Source: Nitriliruptoraceae bacterium (lineage in GTDB: Bacteria > Actinomycetota > Nitriliruptoria > Nitriliruptorales > Nitriliruptoraceae). Taken from it: a stretch of 64,000 nt of DNA. This document shows, in pieces, positions 17,632 to 26,035 of this stretch. The position numbers and the translations under genes were made by a program. The stretch is taken from assembly GCA_018401275.1 (NCBI GenBank), contig JAGYKW010000001.1:614001-678000 (forward strand), written 5' to 3'. Positions within the stretch are counted from its first letter, which is position 1; each line of letters opens with the position of its first letter. The notes below the pieces were generated by a model. It was not told the origin of the DNA. It worked only from the letters and a program-made list of their open reading frames with translations, and ran no database searches.

Positions 17632-19019
17632 GCGGCGACCCCTCCTTCGAGCGCTGCGATCACCGCTGCAGCGGCCCGGTCGAGGGTCGCGACCCGCGAG
17701 GCCTTGAAGAGCACGACGTCACCCGCGACGAGCTCGCCGAGCACGAGGCTCGCGGCCTCGGCGTGATCGGCGACGGTCCGGACACGTCCGCGACCGCCGA
17801 CGCTCGCTGCGCCCTCGACGATCCCGCGCGCCGCGTCCCCGACGACGACGAGCTCGTCGACGACGTCAGCGGCGGCGCGACCGACCGCTCGGTGCTGCTC
17901 GGACGACCCCGCACCGAGCTCTGCCATGACCCCGAGGACCGCCCAACGGCGTCCCGCGCACGGCAGCGCCTGCAGCGTCGTCAGCGCACCGAGCACGGTC
18001 GGAGGGCTCGCGTTGTAGGCGTCATCGAGCACGGTCACCCCGCCCACCTCCACCAGCACCGACCGCGAGGGGCTCGTCGCCGCCGAGGCGATGCCGTCAG
18101 CGGCGGCCTCCAGCGCGACACCCTCGTGGCCCGCGACAGCGAGCGCGAGCAGACCGTTCACGAGGTGATGCGGGCCGGGCACGGGGAGCGCGAGCGGCAC
18201 CTCGCCCCACGGCGTGTGCACCAGTGCGCGGGCCCTTCCCTGCTCGTCGTGCGAGACGTCGCGCGCCCGAAGGTCGGCGGGCGCACCCGAGGCGCTCACC
18301 GTCAGCACCGATGGGGCGAGCGACGCCATGGCGCTGACCCGCGGGTCGTCCGCGTTGAGCACGGCCATGCCGCCGCCACCGAGCGCGGCGACGAGCCGGG
18401 ACTTCTCCGCCGCGACACCGTCCTCGTCACCGAACGTCTCGAGGTGGACCGGTCCCACCGCCGTCACGACCGACACGTCCGGTGCCAGCAGACGTCCGAT
18501 GGTCGAGAGGTCGCCGGCGCTGCGTGCACCCGCCTCGGCGACCAGGACCTCCGTGCCCGCGGTGACCGACAGCATGGTGAGCGGCACGCCGAGCTCGTTG
18601 TTGAACGATGCATGCGAGGCGGTGACGGCGCGCTGTGCTGCGAGCGCGGCCGCGGAGAGGTCCTTGACCGTCGTCTTCCCGTACGAGCCGGTGATCGCGA
18701 CGACACGGCAGCCGACGGTGTCCACCACGTGTCGTCCGATGCGTCCGAGCGTCGCCCAGGCGTCGTCGACGACGAGCTGGGTCAGCGCCGCGCCGTCGAT
18801 CTGGCGCTCGACGACCGCAGCGATCGCGCCGGCGCGCACCGCGGTGGTGACATGGTCATGGCCGTCCGCCCGGTCCGTGCGCAGCGCGAAGAACAGCGCT
18901 GGCCCAGGCGCGGCGATCCGGCTGTCGGTCATCACGTGCTCGATCCGGTCCCCGTGCGTCCCGGGCACGACGCGGGCGCCGAGCAGCGCAGCGAGCGTGG
19001 CGATGTCGAGGGGGATCAT
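17628..19019 (-). CDS. murF: UDP-MurNAc-tripeptide--D-alanyl-D-alanine ligase
   Basis: ATP-dependent ligase that adds D-Ala-D-Ala to complete the pentapeptide precursor. The 463-residue product carries an N-terminal UDP-binding domain, the P-loop VVAITGSYGKTTVKDL, the region ASFNNELGVPLTMLS, and the MurF signature VTVLDDAYNASPPTVLGAL. The ATG at 19019 overlaps murE by four bases. No ddl (D-Ala-D-Ala ligase) gene is in this window. Confidence 0.97.
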   Translation of the reverse strand: MIPLDIATLAALLGARVVPGTHGDRIEHVMTDSRIAAPGPALFFALRTDRADGHDHVTTAVRAGAIAAVVERQIDGAALTQLVVDDAWATLGRIGRHVVDTVGCRVVAITGSYGKTTVKDLSAAALAAQRAVTASHASFNNELGVPLTMLSVTAGTEVLVAEAGARSAGDLSTIGRLLAPDVSVVTAVGPVHLETFGDEDGVAAEKSRLVAALGGGGMAVLNADDPRVSAMASLAPSVLTVSASGAPADLRARDVSHDEQGRARALVHTPWGEVPLALPVPGPHHLVNGLLALAVAGHEGVALEAAADGIASAATSPSRSVLVEVGGVTVLDDAYNASPPTVLGALTTLQALPCAGRRWAVLGVMAELGAGSSEQHRAVGRAAADVVDELVVVGDAARGIVEGAASVGGRGRVRTVADHAEAASLVLGELVAGDVVLFKASRVATLDRAAAAVIAALEGGVAA

Positions 19020-20476
19020 GCACGTGCCTCTTCAGCAAGCGCGCGCCGCACCAGGTCGCGGTCGTCGAGCGCGAGGTGCTCGCCGGCGACCTCCTGGTGC
19101 GACTCGTGGCCGCGGCCGAGGATGAGCACCACGTCCCCCGCCGATGCAGCGCCGATCGCCTGCGCCACGGCGCTCGCACGGTCCGCGACCTCCGCGACGC
19201 TGGCCGTCCCTGTGCGGGCACCCTCGAGCACGCTCCTGCGGATCGCTGCCGGCTCCTCGCTGCGCGGGTTGTCATCGGTGACGATGACGACATCAGCGGC
19301 GCCCGCGGCCACGCCCATCGGCGCGCGCTTGTCGCGGTCGCGGTCGCCCCCCGCGCCGATCACGACATGGAGCCGACCACCGTCCAGGGTCAGCCCGCGC
19401 CCGACGACGACGGCGCCAGCGACGGCGTCGGGAGTGTGCGCGTAGTCGACGAGGACGAGCGGGCGTCCGTCGCCCCCGAACGGCTCGAGTCGACCCGGCG
19501 GGGCAGCGACATCGGCGACGCCACGGGCGACGATGTCCGGATCGAGTCCGGCTCGCACGGCCGTCACGACGGCGACGAGCACGTTGTCGAGGTTGTGCGT
19601 CCCGCGCATGACCGTGCGCACCGGCAGGTCGGTCCCGTCGATACGCAGCACCGCACGGGAACCGTCCCGCTCCACGCGCCGGTCGAGCACCGCGACGTCC
19701 GCGTCAGGCGCGACGCCGAGCGTCGTCAATGGGATGCGCGCGAGCGCGACGAGGTCCCGCGCACCGGGCGCGTCGAGCAGCACGACACCGTGGCGCGCGA
19801 GCTCTGGCGTGAACAGCCGTGCCTTCGCGGCCAGGTAGCGCTCCATGTCGCCGTGCCAGTCGAGATGATCGCGAGTGAGGTTGGTGAAGGCGACGACGTC
19901 GAACGTGATGCCATCGACCCGGCGCAGGTCGAGACCATGGGACGAGACCTCCATCGCGATCGCGTCGGCGCCACGGCTGTGCATCGAACGCAGCATCCGT
20001 TGCAGATCGGTCGCCTCGGGAGTCGTCCGGACGCCCGGCTCACCCCGTCCATGCAGGCGTGCACCGAGCGTGCCGATCCTTCCGCTGCCCAGGCCCGCAG
20101 CCGCGATCGCGGCCTCGAGGAGGAACGTCACCGTCGTCTTCCCGTTGGTCCCCGTGACCCCGAGCATGCGCAGTGCCCGGGCCGGTTCCCCATGGATGAA
20201 CGCAGCCGCTGGCCCCATCGCTGCGCGGACCGACGCGACGACGAGCTGCGGAACATCGAGCTCGAGCCGCTGCTCGACGAGCAGCGCGGCCGCGCCGTCG
20301 GCCACCGCGCGAGCCGCATGGTCATGCCCGTCGTGCCGCTGACCGCGGACCGCGCAGAACAACGCACCAGGCCGCACCGTCGCACTGTCGTGCACGGCGT
20401 CATCGAGCAGCGCATCACCGCCGTGCAGCACCGAACCGGCGAGCTGCTCGGCGAGATGGGTCAGATGCGCGGACAC
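19016..20476 (-). CDS. murE: UDP-MurNAc-L-Ala-D-Glu--meso-diaminopimelate ligase
   Basis: Adds the third amino acid to the peptidoglycan stem peptide. The 486-residue product shows the P-loop GVTGTNGKTTVTF, the motif FTNLTRDHLDWHGDMERY, and VIVTDDNPRSEEP. DNPR at that place is the known determinant for meso-diaminopimelate, so the wall is probably of DAP type rather than lysine type. I chose the GTG at 20476, which has GGAG just upstream. The frame is open 81 codons further, but that region holds a promoter and low-complexity arginine/serine codons. murE begins the second block of the dcw cluster, 112 bases after ftsI. Confidence 0.96.
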   Translation of the reverse strand: MSAHLTHLAEQLAGSVLHGGDALLDDAVHDSATVRPGALFCAVRGQRHDGHDHAARAVADGAAALLVEQRLELDVPQLVVASVRAAMGPAAAFIHGEPARALRMLGVTGTNGKTTVTFLLEAAIAAAGLGSGRIGTLGARLHGRGEPGVRTTPEATDLQRMLRSMHSRGADAIAMEVSSHGLDLRRVDGITFDVVAFTNLTRDHLDWHGDMERYLAAKARLFTPELARHGVVLLDAPGARDLVALARIPLTTLGVAPDADVAVLDRRVERDGSRAVLRIDGTDLPVRTVMRGTHNLDNVLVAVVTAVRAGLDPDIVARGVADVAAPPGRLEPFGGDGRPLVLVDYAHTPDAVAGAVVVGRGLTLDGGRLHVVIGAGGDRDRDKRAPMGVAAGAADVVIVTDDNPRSEEPAAIRRSVLEGARTGTASVAEVADRASAVAQAIGAASAGDVVLILGRGHESHQEVAGEHLALDDRDLVRRALAEEARA

Positions 20477-20529
20477 GGGGCTCCTCGCACGATCGGGGGA
20501 CCGTGGGTCCACGGTGCTGCCGCGCCTCG

Positions 20530-20535
20530 AGCCTA
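20530..20535 (-). promoter_or_regulatory. -10 box upstream of murE
   Basis: On the minus strand the bases are TAGGCT, inside CCGTTAGGCTCGAGG, in the 112-base gap between ftsI and murE. It would give a transcript start near 20523 and a leader of about 47 bases. The same GTTAGGCTC core occurs before ileS (3598), the zinc-ribbon gene (35597) and the exonuclease/GIY-YIG gene (51889). No good -35 is visible. Confidence 0.5.
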
Positions 20536-20588
20536 ACGGTGGGGCCGTCCCGGCTCCCGGACGTCCGACCACGTCCGCGGTGCGCACC

Positions 20589-22466
20589 TCAGTCCGCCGG
20601 ACCGGCAGGCTCGGTGGACTCCTCGAGCGCGCGCGTGGACTCCGCGAGCGCGCGCTCGGCACGCTCGGCGGACTCACGCCGGGTCTGCTCGACGAGCTCG
20701 CCGAGCTCACGCCCAGCACTGTCGGGGACGATGCGGCGCGCCAGCAGGCTCGCGTGCATCACCTCAGCGAACGCCGGCGCGGCCACCAGGCCGCCGTAGT
20801 AGTCGCCGCGCGGCCCGTCGATCATGACCGCGACGACGATGCGTGGATCGTCAAGCGGGGCGACGCCCACGAACGAGCTCACGTAGCGGTCCGAGTAGCC
20901 ACCGCCACCCTCGAGCGCCTTGATCGCCGTCCCGGACTTCCCACCGACGCGGTAGCCAGCGATGCGTGCCCGCGTCCCGCTCGCGCCCTCGCCGTCGACG
21001 GCGGCTTCGAGCATCGTCATCACCTGCGCGGCCGTCGTCGTCGAGATCACGCGACGTGCGGTGGGCGCGGTGGCGGGCTCGAGCAGTCCGTCGTTGCCGA
21101 CGGTGCCTCGCACCAGGACCGGGTCCACCATGACCCCACGGTTCGCGATCCCGGCGTACGCGGACGCGATCTGCAGCAGCGTGGAGGAGGTGCCGTAGCC
21201 GATGGCGACCGTGGGCAGGGTCGTCGCCCACCACTGTTGGGGCGAGGGCACGTGCCCCCCGACCTCGCCGGGGAAACGGAGGCCCGTCGGTGATCCGTAG
21301 CCGAACGTGATGAGCTGCTCGCGCAGCGCGTCGGCTCCGGTGCGCTGCGCGATCAGGATCGTCCCCACGTTGCTCGACCGTGCGAGGATGTCGCCCGCGG
21401 TCCACTGCTCGATGCCGTGCTTGCTGACGTCGCTGAACGTGTTCCCAGCGATCGTGGCGCGGTCGGGCACCTCGAAGACGGTCTCAGGGGTGATCGCGCC
21501 GGACTCGAGCGCCGCCGCGATGGACAGCGTCTTCTGGATGGAACCGGGCTCGAACAGGTCCGTCACCGCACGGTTGCGCCAGAACGACTGCTCCTCGGCG
21601 CGTAGCACGGAGGGGTCGAAGGTCGGGGCCGAGGCCATCCCGAGGATCTCGCCGGACCCGACCTCGAGCACGACGATGGTCGCACCGTCCGCATCGTGCC
21701 GTTCGATCATCTCCGCAGCGACGCGCTCGGCGGCGAACTGGATGTCGCGGTCGATGGTGAGCACGAGGTCACGGCCGGGGATCGCGGGCGCGACCTCCCG
21801 CAGCCCCGAGGCGATGGAGAGTCCGCCGAGGGCGCGCTCGAAGTGCAGCGTGCCCGGGGTGCCGCGCAGCAGGTCGTCATGCCGGGCCTCGAGGCCCTGC
21901 AGCGCGTCGCCGTCGATACCGGTGAAGCCGATGACCTGTGCGGCGAGTCCACCGCTCGGGTAGACCCTGCTCGGCTCGGTCAGCATGCCGATGCCGGGCA
22001 GGCGCAGGGCCATGATCTCCTCGCCCAGCCGCAGGTCGATCTGCCGCGCGAGGTAGACGAAGTGGGCGTCACGGCGCAGACGATCCTCGACCCACGTGAC
22101 GTCGAGGTCGAGCATCGGGGCGATGGTGCGCGCCACGCGGTGGGCGTCGGCCGCGGCCGGGACGTCCTGTCCGTCGGGCCGCACGCCGGGCACGAAGCTG
22201 CGCGGATCCGCATAGAGGGTGGCGCTCAGGACGGACGTCGCGAGCACGTCGCCCTCGCGGTCGTAGATGCGACCCCGGCTCGCCGGGAGCTCGATCGTGC
22301 GTGCGCGCTGCCGGACGCCACGCTCGGCGTACTCCTCGGCGCTGAGCACCTGGATGTTGACGAGCTGCGCCACCGCCAGGCCGAAGACCAGCAGGAAGAC
22401 GGCGAACGTGGCGCGGATGCGTCGTCGGGACAGGCGCGCGGAGTCGTCGAGACGCCAGCGACCCAC
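20589..22466 (-). CDS. ftsI: Class B penicillin-binding protein, septal transpeptidase
   Basis: A 625-residue peptidoglycan transpeptidase anchored by one N-terminal helix (TFAVFLLVFGLAVAQLVNI, about residues 20-38). The dimerisation domain begins at SRGRIYDREGDVLATS. The penicillin-binding domain has the SxxK nucleophile in EPGSIQKTLS, the SxN motif in RSSNVGT, and KSGTA as the KTG-type box. After the catalytic domain comes an unusual charged tail (ELGELVEQTRRESAERAE onward, about 45 residues) with coiled-coil character. It starts at GTG 22466, two bases after the ftsL stop. The partner glycosyltransferase is FtsW at 15443-16600. Confidence 0.95.
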   Translation of the reverse strand: MGRWRLDDSARLSRRRIRATFAVFLLVFGLAVAQLVNIQVLSAEEYAERGVRQRARTIELPASRGRIYDREGDVLATSVLSATLYADPRSFVPGVRPDGQDVPAAADAHRVARTIAPMLDLDVTWVEDRLRRDAHFVYLARQIDLRLGEEIMALRLPGIGMLTEPSRVYPSGGLAAQVIGFTGIDGDALQGLEARHDDLLRGTPGTLHFERALGGLSIASGLREVAPAIPGRDLVLTIDRDIQFAAERVAAEMIERHDADGATIVVLEVGSGEILGMASAPTFDPSVLRAEEQSFWRNRAVTDLFEPGSIQKTLSIAAALESGAITPETVFEVPDRATIAGNTFSDVSKHGIEQWTAGDILARSSNVGTILIAQRTGADALREQLITFGYGSPTGLRFPGEVGGHVPSPQQWWATTLPTVAIGYGTSSTLLQIASAYAGIANRGVMVDPVLVRGTVGNDGLLEPATAPTARRVISTTTAAQVMTMLEAAVDGEGASGTRARIAGYRVGGKSGTAIKALEGGGGYSDRYVSSFVGVAPLDDPRIVVAVMIDGPRGDYYGGLVAAPAFAEVMHASLLARRIVPDSAGRELGELVEQTRRESAERAERALAESTRALEESTEPAGPAD

Positions 22467-22468
22467 CG

Positions 22469-22915
22469 TCAGCGCCCCTGCGTCAGGACGGGCTTGAGCG
22501 GGTCGTTGAGCACGACCTCATCAGGGTCGGAGCGCATGCCGCCATCCGCATCGATGCCCCGGCTGAGCAGGAGATGGCGAGCGGCGGACGACGGCACGAG
22601 GCCGAGCTCGAGCGCGAGGGCCCGGATGCGACCCGGGTCCTCCTTCGCGGCGACCGCAGCGACGAGTTCCGCGTACGTGCGCTCCGCCTGCGCGACCTGG
22701 AGCTCGAGCGCGCGCGCCTCGACCGACGCGTTGGCCGCCATGGCGGTCAGCCCCACGATGCCGAAGACCGCGGCGACGATGGTCACCGCGGTGGCGAGGA
22801 CGAGAGCGAGCGTCCGCCGGCCGCTGGCGACCTCGGCCACCTCGGGGGCCACGATGGCGCTCGGAGCTTCCACGACACGCAGGCGCCGGGGCTGCTGCAG
22901 GGCGACGGCGCTCAT
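22469..22915 (-). CDS. ftsL: FtsL-like divisome membrane protein
   Basis: A small bitopic protein (148 residues) between rsmH and ftsI, the standard place of ftsL. A cytoplasmic N-terminus of about 33 residues leads to one membrane helix (LALVLATAVTIVAAVFGIVG). A heptad-like, Ala/Glu-rich segment follows (ASVEARALELQVAQAERTYA onward) and can form a coiled coil with an FtsB-type partner. The sequence is poorly conserved, as usual for FtsL, so the call rests on size, topology and position. The ATG at 22915 overlaps rsmH (ATGA). Confidence 0.85.
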   Translation of the reverse strand: MSAVALQQPRRLRVVEAPSAIVAPEVAEVASGRRTLALVLATAVTIVAAVFGIVGLTAMAANASVEARALELQVAQAERTYAELVAAVAAKEDPGRIRALALELGLVPSSAARHLLLSRGIDADGGMRSDPDEVVLNDPLKPVLTQGR

Positions 22916-23874
22916 GCGACACCTGCCAGGCGCCGCACGGCCCGCAGGCGGACCGATCCCGACCGCGGGTTCCGCGCGCGTTCCGCGTCATCCGGCCCCA
23001 TCGGCCGCCGGACGACGTGCGCGACGCGTGGGGTGCGTCCGCACGCACAGACGGCGAGGCGGGGCGGACACACGCAGCCGGTCGCGGCCTCCGCGAACGC
23101 GCGCTTGACGATGCGGTCCTCGAGGCTGTGGTAACTCATCACGACGAGGACGCCGTCGTGGGAGAGCCGGTCGATGGCCACGGGCAGCGTCGACTCGAGG
23201 GACCGCAGCTCCTCGTTCACCGCGATGCGCAGCGCCTGGAACGTGCGGGTCGCCGGATGGCCACCGGTGCGGCGCGTCGCGGCCGGGATCGCGTCACGCA
23301 CGATCTCCGCCAGACGGACGGTGCCCGTGATGGGCCGTGCGGCGACGATGGCGTCCGCGATGCGGTGCGCGAACCGTTCCTCACCGTAACGACGGATCAC
23401 GTCGGCGAGGGCCTTCGGCTCGAGCTCGTTGACCAGGTCGCCGGCAGTGCTCCCCTGCGACGCGTCCATGCGCATGTCGAGCGGTCCGTCCTGGCGATAG
23501 CTGAAGCCGCGCTCGGGACGGTCGAGGTGCATTGACGACACCCCGAGGTCCATCAGCACGCCCGCGACGCTGTCGATGCCCTCATCGTCGAGCACGCGTG
23601 CCAGGTCGTCGGCGCGCGCGTGGACGAGGCGGATGCGCACGCGAGGGTCGTCGATCTCATGCTGGAGCCGTCGGCGGGCGAGGGCGAGGGCGGACTCGTC
23701 GCGGTCGATGCCCAGCAGGTCCGCACTGCCCCACAGCTGCAGCCGTCGGGCCACCACAGCGGCCGCATGCCCCCCAGCACCGAGCGTGACGTCGACGACG
23801 ACGCCGTCGGGGCGCTCGAGCAGTTCGGTCACGGCCTCGACGAGCACGGGCACGTGCGGCGCGGTCGCGCTCAC
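22912..23874 (-). CDS. rsmH: 16S rRNA (cytosine-1402-N4)-methyltransferase
   Basis: SAM-dependent methyltransferase (320 residues) that modifies C1402 in the ribosomal decoding centre. The SAM-binding start is VVDVTLGAGGHAAAVV. LMDLGVSSMHLDRPERGFSY and TFQALRIAVNEELRSLE are characteristic, as is VMSYHSLEDRIVKRAF. A Cys-rich segment (CVCPPRLAVCACGRTP) lies near the end, as in most homologues. It starts at GTG 23874, overlapping the mraZ stop (GTGA). Confidence 0.97.
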   Translation of the reverse strand: MSATAPHVPVLVEAVTELLERPDGVVVDVTLGAGGHAAAVVARRLQLWGSADLLGIDRDESALALARRRLQHEIDDPRVRIRLVHARADDLARVLDDEGIDSVAGVLMDLGVSSMHLDRPERGFSYRQDGPLDMRMDASQGSTAGDLVNELEPKALADVIRRYGEERFAHRIADAIVAARPITGTVRLAEIVRDAIPAATRRTGGHPATRTFQALRIAVNEELRSLESTLPVAIDRLSHDGVLVVMSYHSLEDRIVKRAFAEAATGCVCPPRLAVCACGRTPRVAHVVRRPMGPDDAERARNPRSGSVRLRAVRRLAGVA

Positions 23875-24290
23875 GAGAGCCCCCCGTCGAGCGTCGCGAA
23901 GGTCTCCTCGGCGCGCTCGCGGTACTGCTCCCAGGTGGCCCGGTCCCAGATCTCGAGCTTCTCGTCGGCACCGTTCACGGTCAGGTCACGGTCCAGTCCG
24001 GCGTACTCGCGCAGACGCGGCGGGATCGTGACACGTCCCTGCGCGTCCGGCTTCTCCTCGTGCGCCCCGGCGAGGAACACCCGCAGGTAGGTGCGTGCAC
24101 GCTGGTCGGTCCGCGGCAGCGCCCGGAGTTCCTCGACGCGGCGCTCGAAACCGGTCAGCGGGAAGACGTCGATGCACCGGTCCTGCGACGGGGTCAGCAC
24201 CAGGCCGCTCGCGAGCCGCTCGCGGAAGCGCGCCGGGAGGATCACGCGGCCCTTGCCGTCGAGGGTGTGCAGGTGCTCACCGAGGAACAT
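23871..24290 (-). CDS. mraZ: Transcriptional regulator MraZ
   Basis: A 139-residue protein with two AbrB-like SpoVT halves. The first contains HTLDGKGRVILPARFRERL and the second EKPDAQGRVTIPPRLREYAG. MraZ forms a multimeric ring, binds short direct repeats at its own promoter and controls the dcw cluster. The ATG at 24290 has a strong purine-rich site (GGGAGGGGGG) nearby; the open frame upstream belongs to the leader. Matching repeats are present at 24380-24416. Confidence 0.96.
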   Translation of the reverse strand: MFLGEHLHTLDGKGRVILPARFRERLASGLVLTPSQDRCIDVFPLTGFERRVEELRALPRTDQRARTYLRVFLAGAHEEKPDAQGRVTIPPRLREYAGLDRDLTVNGADEKLEIWDRATWEQYRERAEETFATLDGGLS

Positions 24291-24641
24291 CGCGCACCCC
24301 CCTCCCGGCATCCCATGCGGACCGGCGTCGCACCCGCACCCGGTGGTGCCGGACCGTCCGGCGACCGAGTGGGAGCGTACTCCACTTCGCTCCACTCTAT
24401 GGGCAAGCGGCTCCACAGGTCAAGCCCATCCCAGCATCGACAGCAGAAGGATGGCCTGAAATGGCCAGAATCGGGCTCTGAGAGCGTGGAGCGATGTGGT
24501 GCGAACTTCGGGCCGCGCAGCGTCAACGGCCCATCAGGGTGCGCAACGACGGACGCTGGACCGTCCGGATCGGCCTCGACGGCGCTGTGCTCGACCCTGC
24601 GTGGCGCCGGGCGGCACGCTGGGGAGCGAGGTGGAGGACGC
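24291..24641. other. Non-coding stretch between mraZ and the DUF3040 gene
   Basis: About 350 bases. The part nearest mraZ holds the promoter and repeats described at 24380-24423 plus the mraZ leader. In 24424-24641 short frames are open on both strands, but none has convincing composition, a start site or a recognisable product. I see no terminator with a T-run. The stretch has no feature I can name. Confidence 0.5.
24380..24423 (-). promoter_or_regulatory. mraZ (dcw) promoter with MraZ-type operator repeats
   Basis: On the minus strand TTGACC (24418-24423) and TAGAGT (24394-24399) are separated by 18 bases. Three copies of GTGGAG lie at 24411-24416 (in the spacer), 24390-24395 (overlapping the -10) and 24380-24385 (around the start site). 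The last two are exactly 10 bases apart and the first is 21 bases from the second, so all face the same side of the helix. MraZ is known to bind such short direct repeats with one-turn spacing, so autoregulation is likely. The transcript leader would be about 95-100 bases. Confidence 0.75.
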
Positions 24642-24944
24642 CTAGCGGACGTCCGGCGGCGTGCCGTGCTGGAGCACCCGGTTGCGGTCGTTGATCGCCC
24701 CGACCCCCACGATGATCGCGGTGAGCAGCAGCGCCATCCCGAGGATGCCGTAGATCAGGTCGAAGGTCAGCGCCAGCACACCGAGCAGCCCGAACACGCC
24801 GAGCGCGACCGCCGAGCGCAACCGCACGTCCGGGGACCAGGCCGTGAGACGCCGCTTCCACCGTGCCCCGAAGCGCGGATCGTCCTCGACGAGCTGGCGC
24901 TCGATCTCGGCGAACATGCGCTGCTCGTGCTCGGAGAGCGGCAT
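24642..24944 (-). CDS. DUF3040 family membrane protein
   Basis: A 100-residue protein of unknown function typical of actinobacteria. It opens with the family hallmark MPLSEHEQRMFAEIERQLVE, then a short basic segment and two hydrophobic helices (SAVALGVFGLLGVLALTFDL and GILGMALLLTAIIVGVGAIN). AAGGA lies ahead of the ATG at 24944. DUF3040 genes are commonly found just upstream of mraZ in actinobacteria, as here. No activity is known, so none is proposed. Confidence 0.9.
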   Translation of the reverse strand: MPLSEHEQRMFAEIERQLVEDDPRFGARWKRRLTAWSPDVRLRSAVALGVFGLLGVLALTFDLIYGILGMALLLTAIIVGVGAINDRNRVLQHGTPPDVR

Positions 24945-25033
24945 CCTGACGGTCCTTTCCTGCGGTCCTCCACTGTACCGACGGTTCGGATCCGTGCCGG
25001 CCGTGGACCGTCCGCGACGCGTGCCGCGGCGGC

Positions 25034-25840
25034 TCAGCGGCCGCCGAAACGCGGTGTCCGGTCCTGCGCAGCGGCCGTCACGGCCTCGCTCACGTCCCCG
25101 CCGGCGAGCATCCGCAGCTGCAGCCGGCCCTCGGCGGCGAGCGCTCCATCCCGGGACGCACCGGAGGCCTCACGCACCAGCCGCGGCAGATGCTGCAGGA
25201 CCTGCGGACCGTCGGCCCAGCGCACGGCGAGCTCATGGCCCGCCGCGAGCGCATCATCCCCGGCGAGCCGGACCTCGGCGAGCCCGATCGCGATGGCCTC
25301 ATCCGCATCGACCCGACGAGCCGAGAGCATGAGCTCGGTCGCCCGTCCCTGGCCGACGAGTCGCGGCAGGCGCCAGCTCGCCCCGAGGTCGGGCACGAGC
25401 CCCCAGCGCGGCTCCATCACGGCGAGGCTCGCACGCTCCGTCACGCCGCGGACGTGGCAGGCGATCGCCAGCTGCAGACCCGCCCCGAGGCAGACCCCGT
25501 CGATCGCGGCGAGGACCGGCACGTCGAGCTCCTCGAACGCCGTGAACACGGCCTGCACCCGTGCGACGTCGTCGAGCGTGAGCGGCGTCATGGTCAGCGC
25601 GGCGAGGTCCGCGAGGTCGAGGCCGGCGGACAGATGCTGCCCCCTGCCTGCGACGACGACAGCACCGATGGCGCCCGAGCCGACGAGCTCCGCGGCCGAG
25701 CGCGCATGCTCGACCAGACCGTCGAGCACCGCTCGGTCCATCGCGTTGCGCTTCGCGGGTCGCTCGATCACGACGTGTGCGACCCGCTCGACGATGGTCA
25801 TGCTCGTGACCGCGACGTCGACCCCGTTGCTCATCGTCAT
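25034..25840 (-). CDS. Enoyl-CoA hydratase/isomerase (crotonase) family protein
   Basis: A 268-residue crotonase-fold protein acting on an acyl-CoA thioester. The N-terminal part includes HVVIERPAKRNAMDRAVLDG, the oxyanion-hole segments are HLSAGLDLADL and IDGVCLGAGLQLAIACHVRG, and EPRWGLVPDLGASWRLPRL follows. The placement of acidic residues in EPRWGLVPDLG is more like isomerase-type members than the classical two-glutamate hydratases, so the exact reaction is uncertain. Two ATGs (25840 and 25834) both lie after a G-rich Shine-Dalgarno-like run; I used the first. It stands alone, without other beta-oxidation genes. Confidence 0.88.
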   Translation of the reverse strand: MTMSNGVDVAVTSMTIVERVAHVVIERPAKRNAMDRAVLDGLVEHARSAAELVGSGAIGAVVVAGRGQHLSAGLDLADLAALTMTPLTLDDVARVQAVFTAFEELDVPVLAAIDGVCLGAGLQLAIACHVRGVTERASLAVMEPRWGLVPDLGASWRLPRLVGQGRATELMLSARRVDADEAIAIGLAEVRLAGDDALAAGHELAVRWADGPQVLQHLPRLVREASGASRDGALAAEGRLQLRMLAGGDVSEAVTAAAQDRTPRFGGR

Positions 25841-26035
25841 CCCCCCGCTCCTCGGCGCGCTCCCACCAGGCGCACCCACCCGGCACGGCCGCTGGGCGCG
25901 CCCACCGGGCGCACCGACCCGCGCTGCTGCTGCAGCCTACGAGTGGCGCGCACCGTTACGCTGCGCCCACCACGGCACCACTCACCACTCGCCACTCACC
26001 ACCGCTGCTCCCCGCCGGCACGATGGAGTCCTTCA

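Noticed and set aside
24494-24694. Small plus-strand gene between mraZ and the DUF3040 gene
   Set aside because: Basic, Trp/Arg-rich product without a ribosome binding site; its 3' part overlaps the DUF3040 gene on the other strand.
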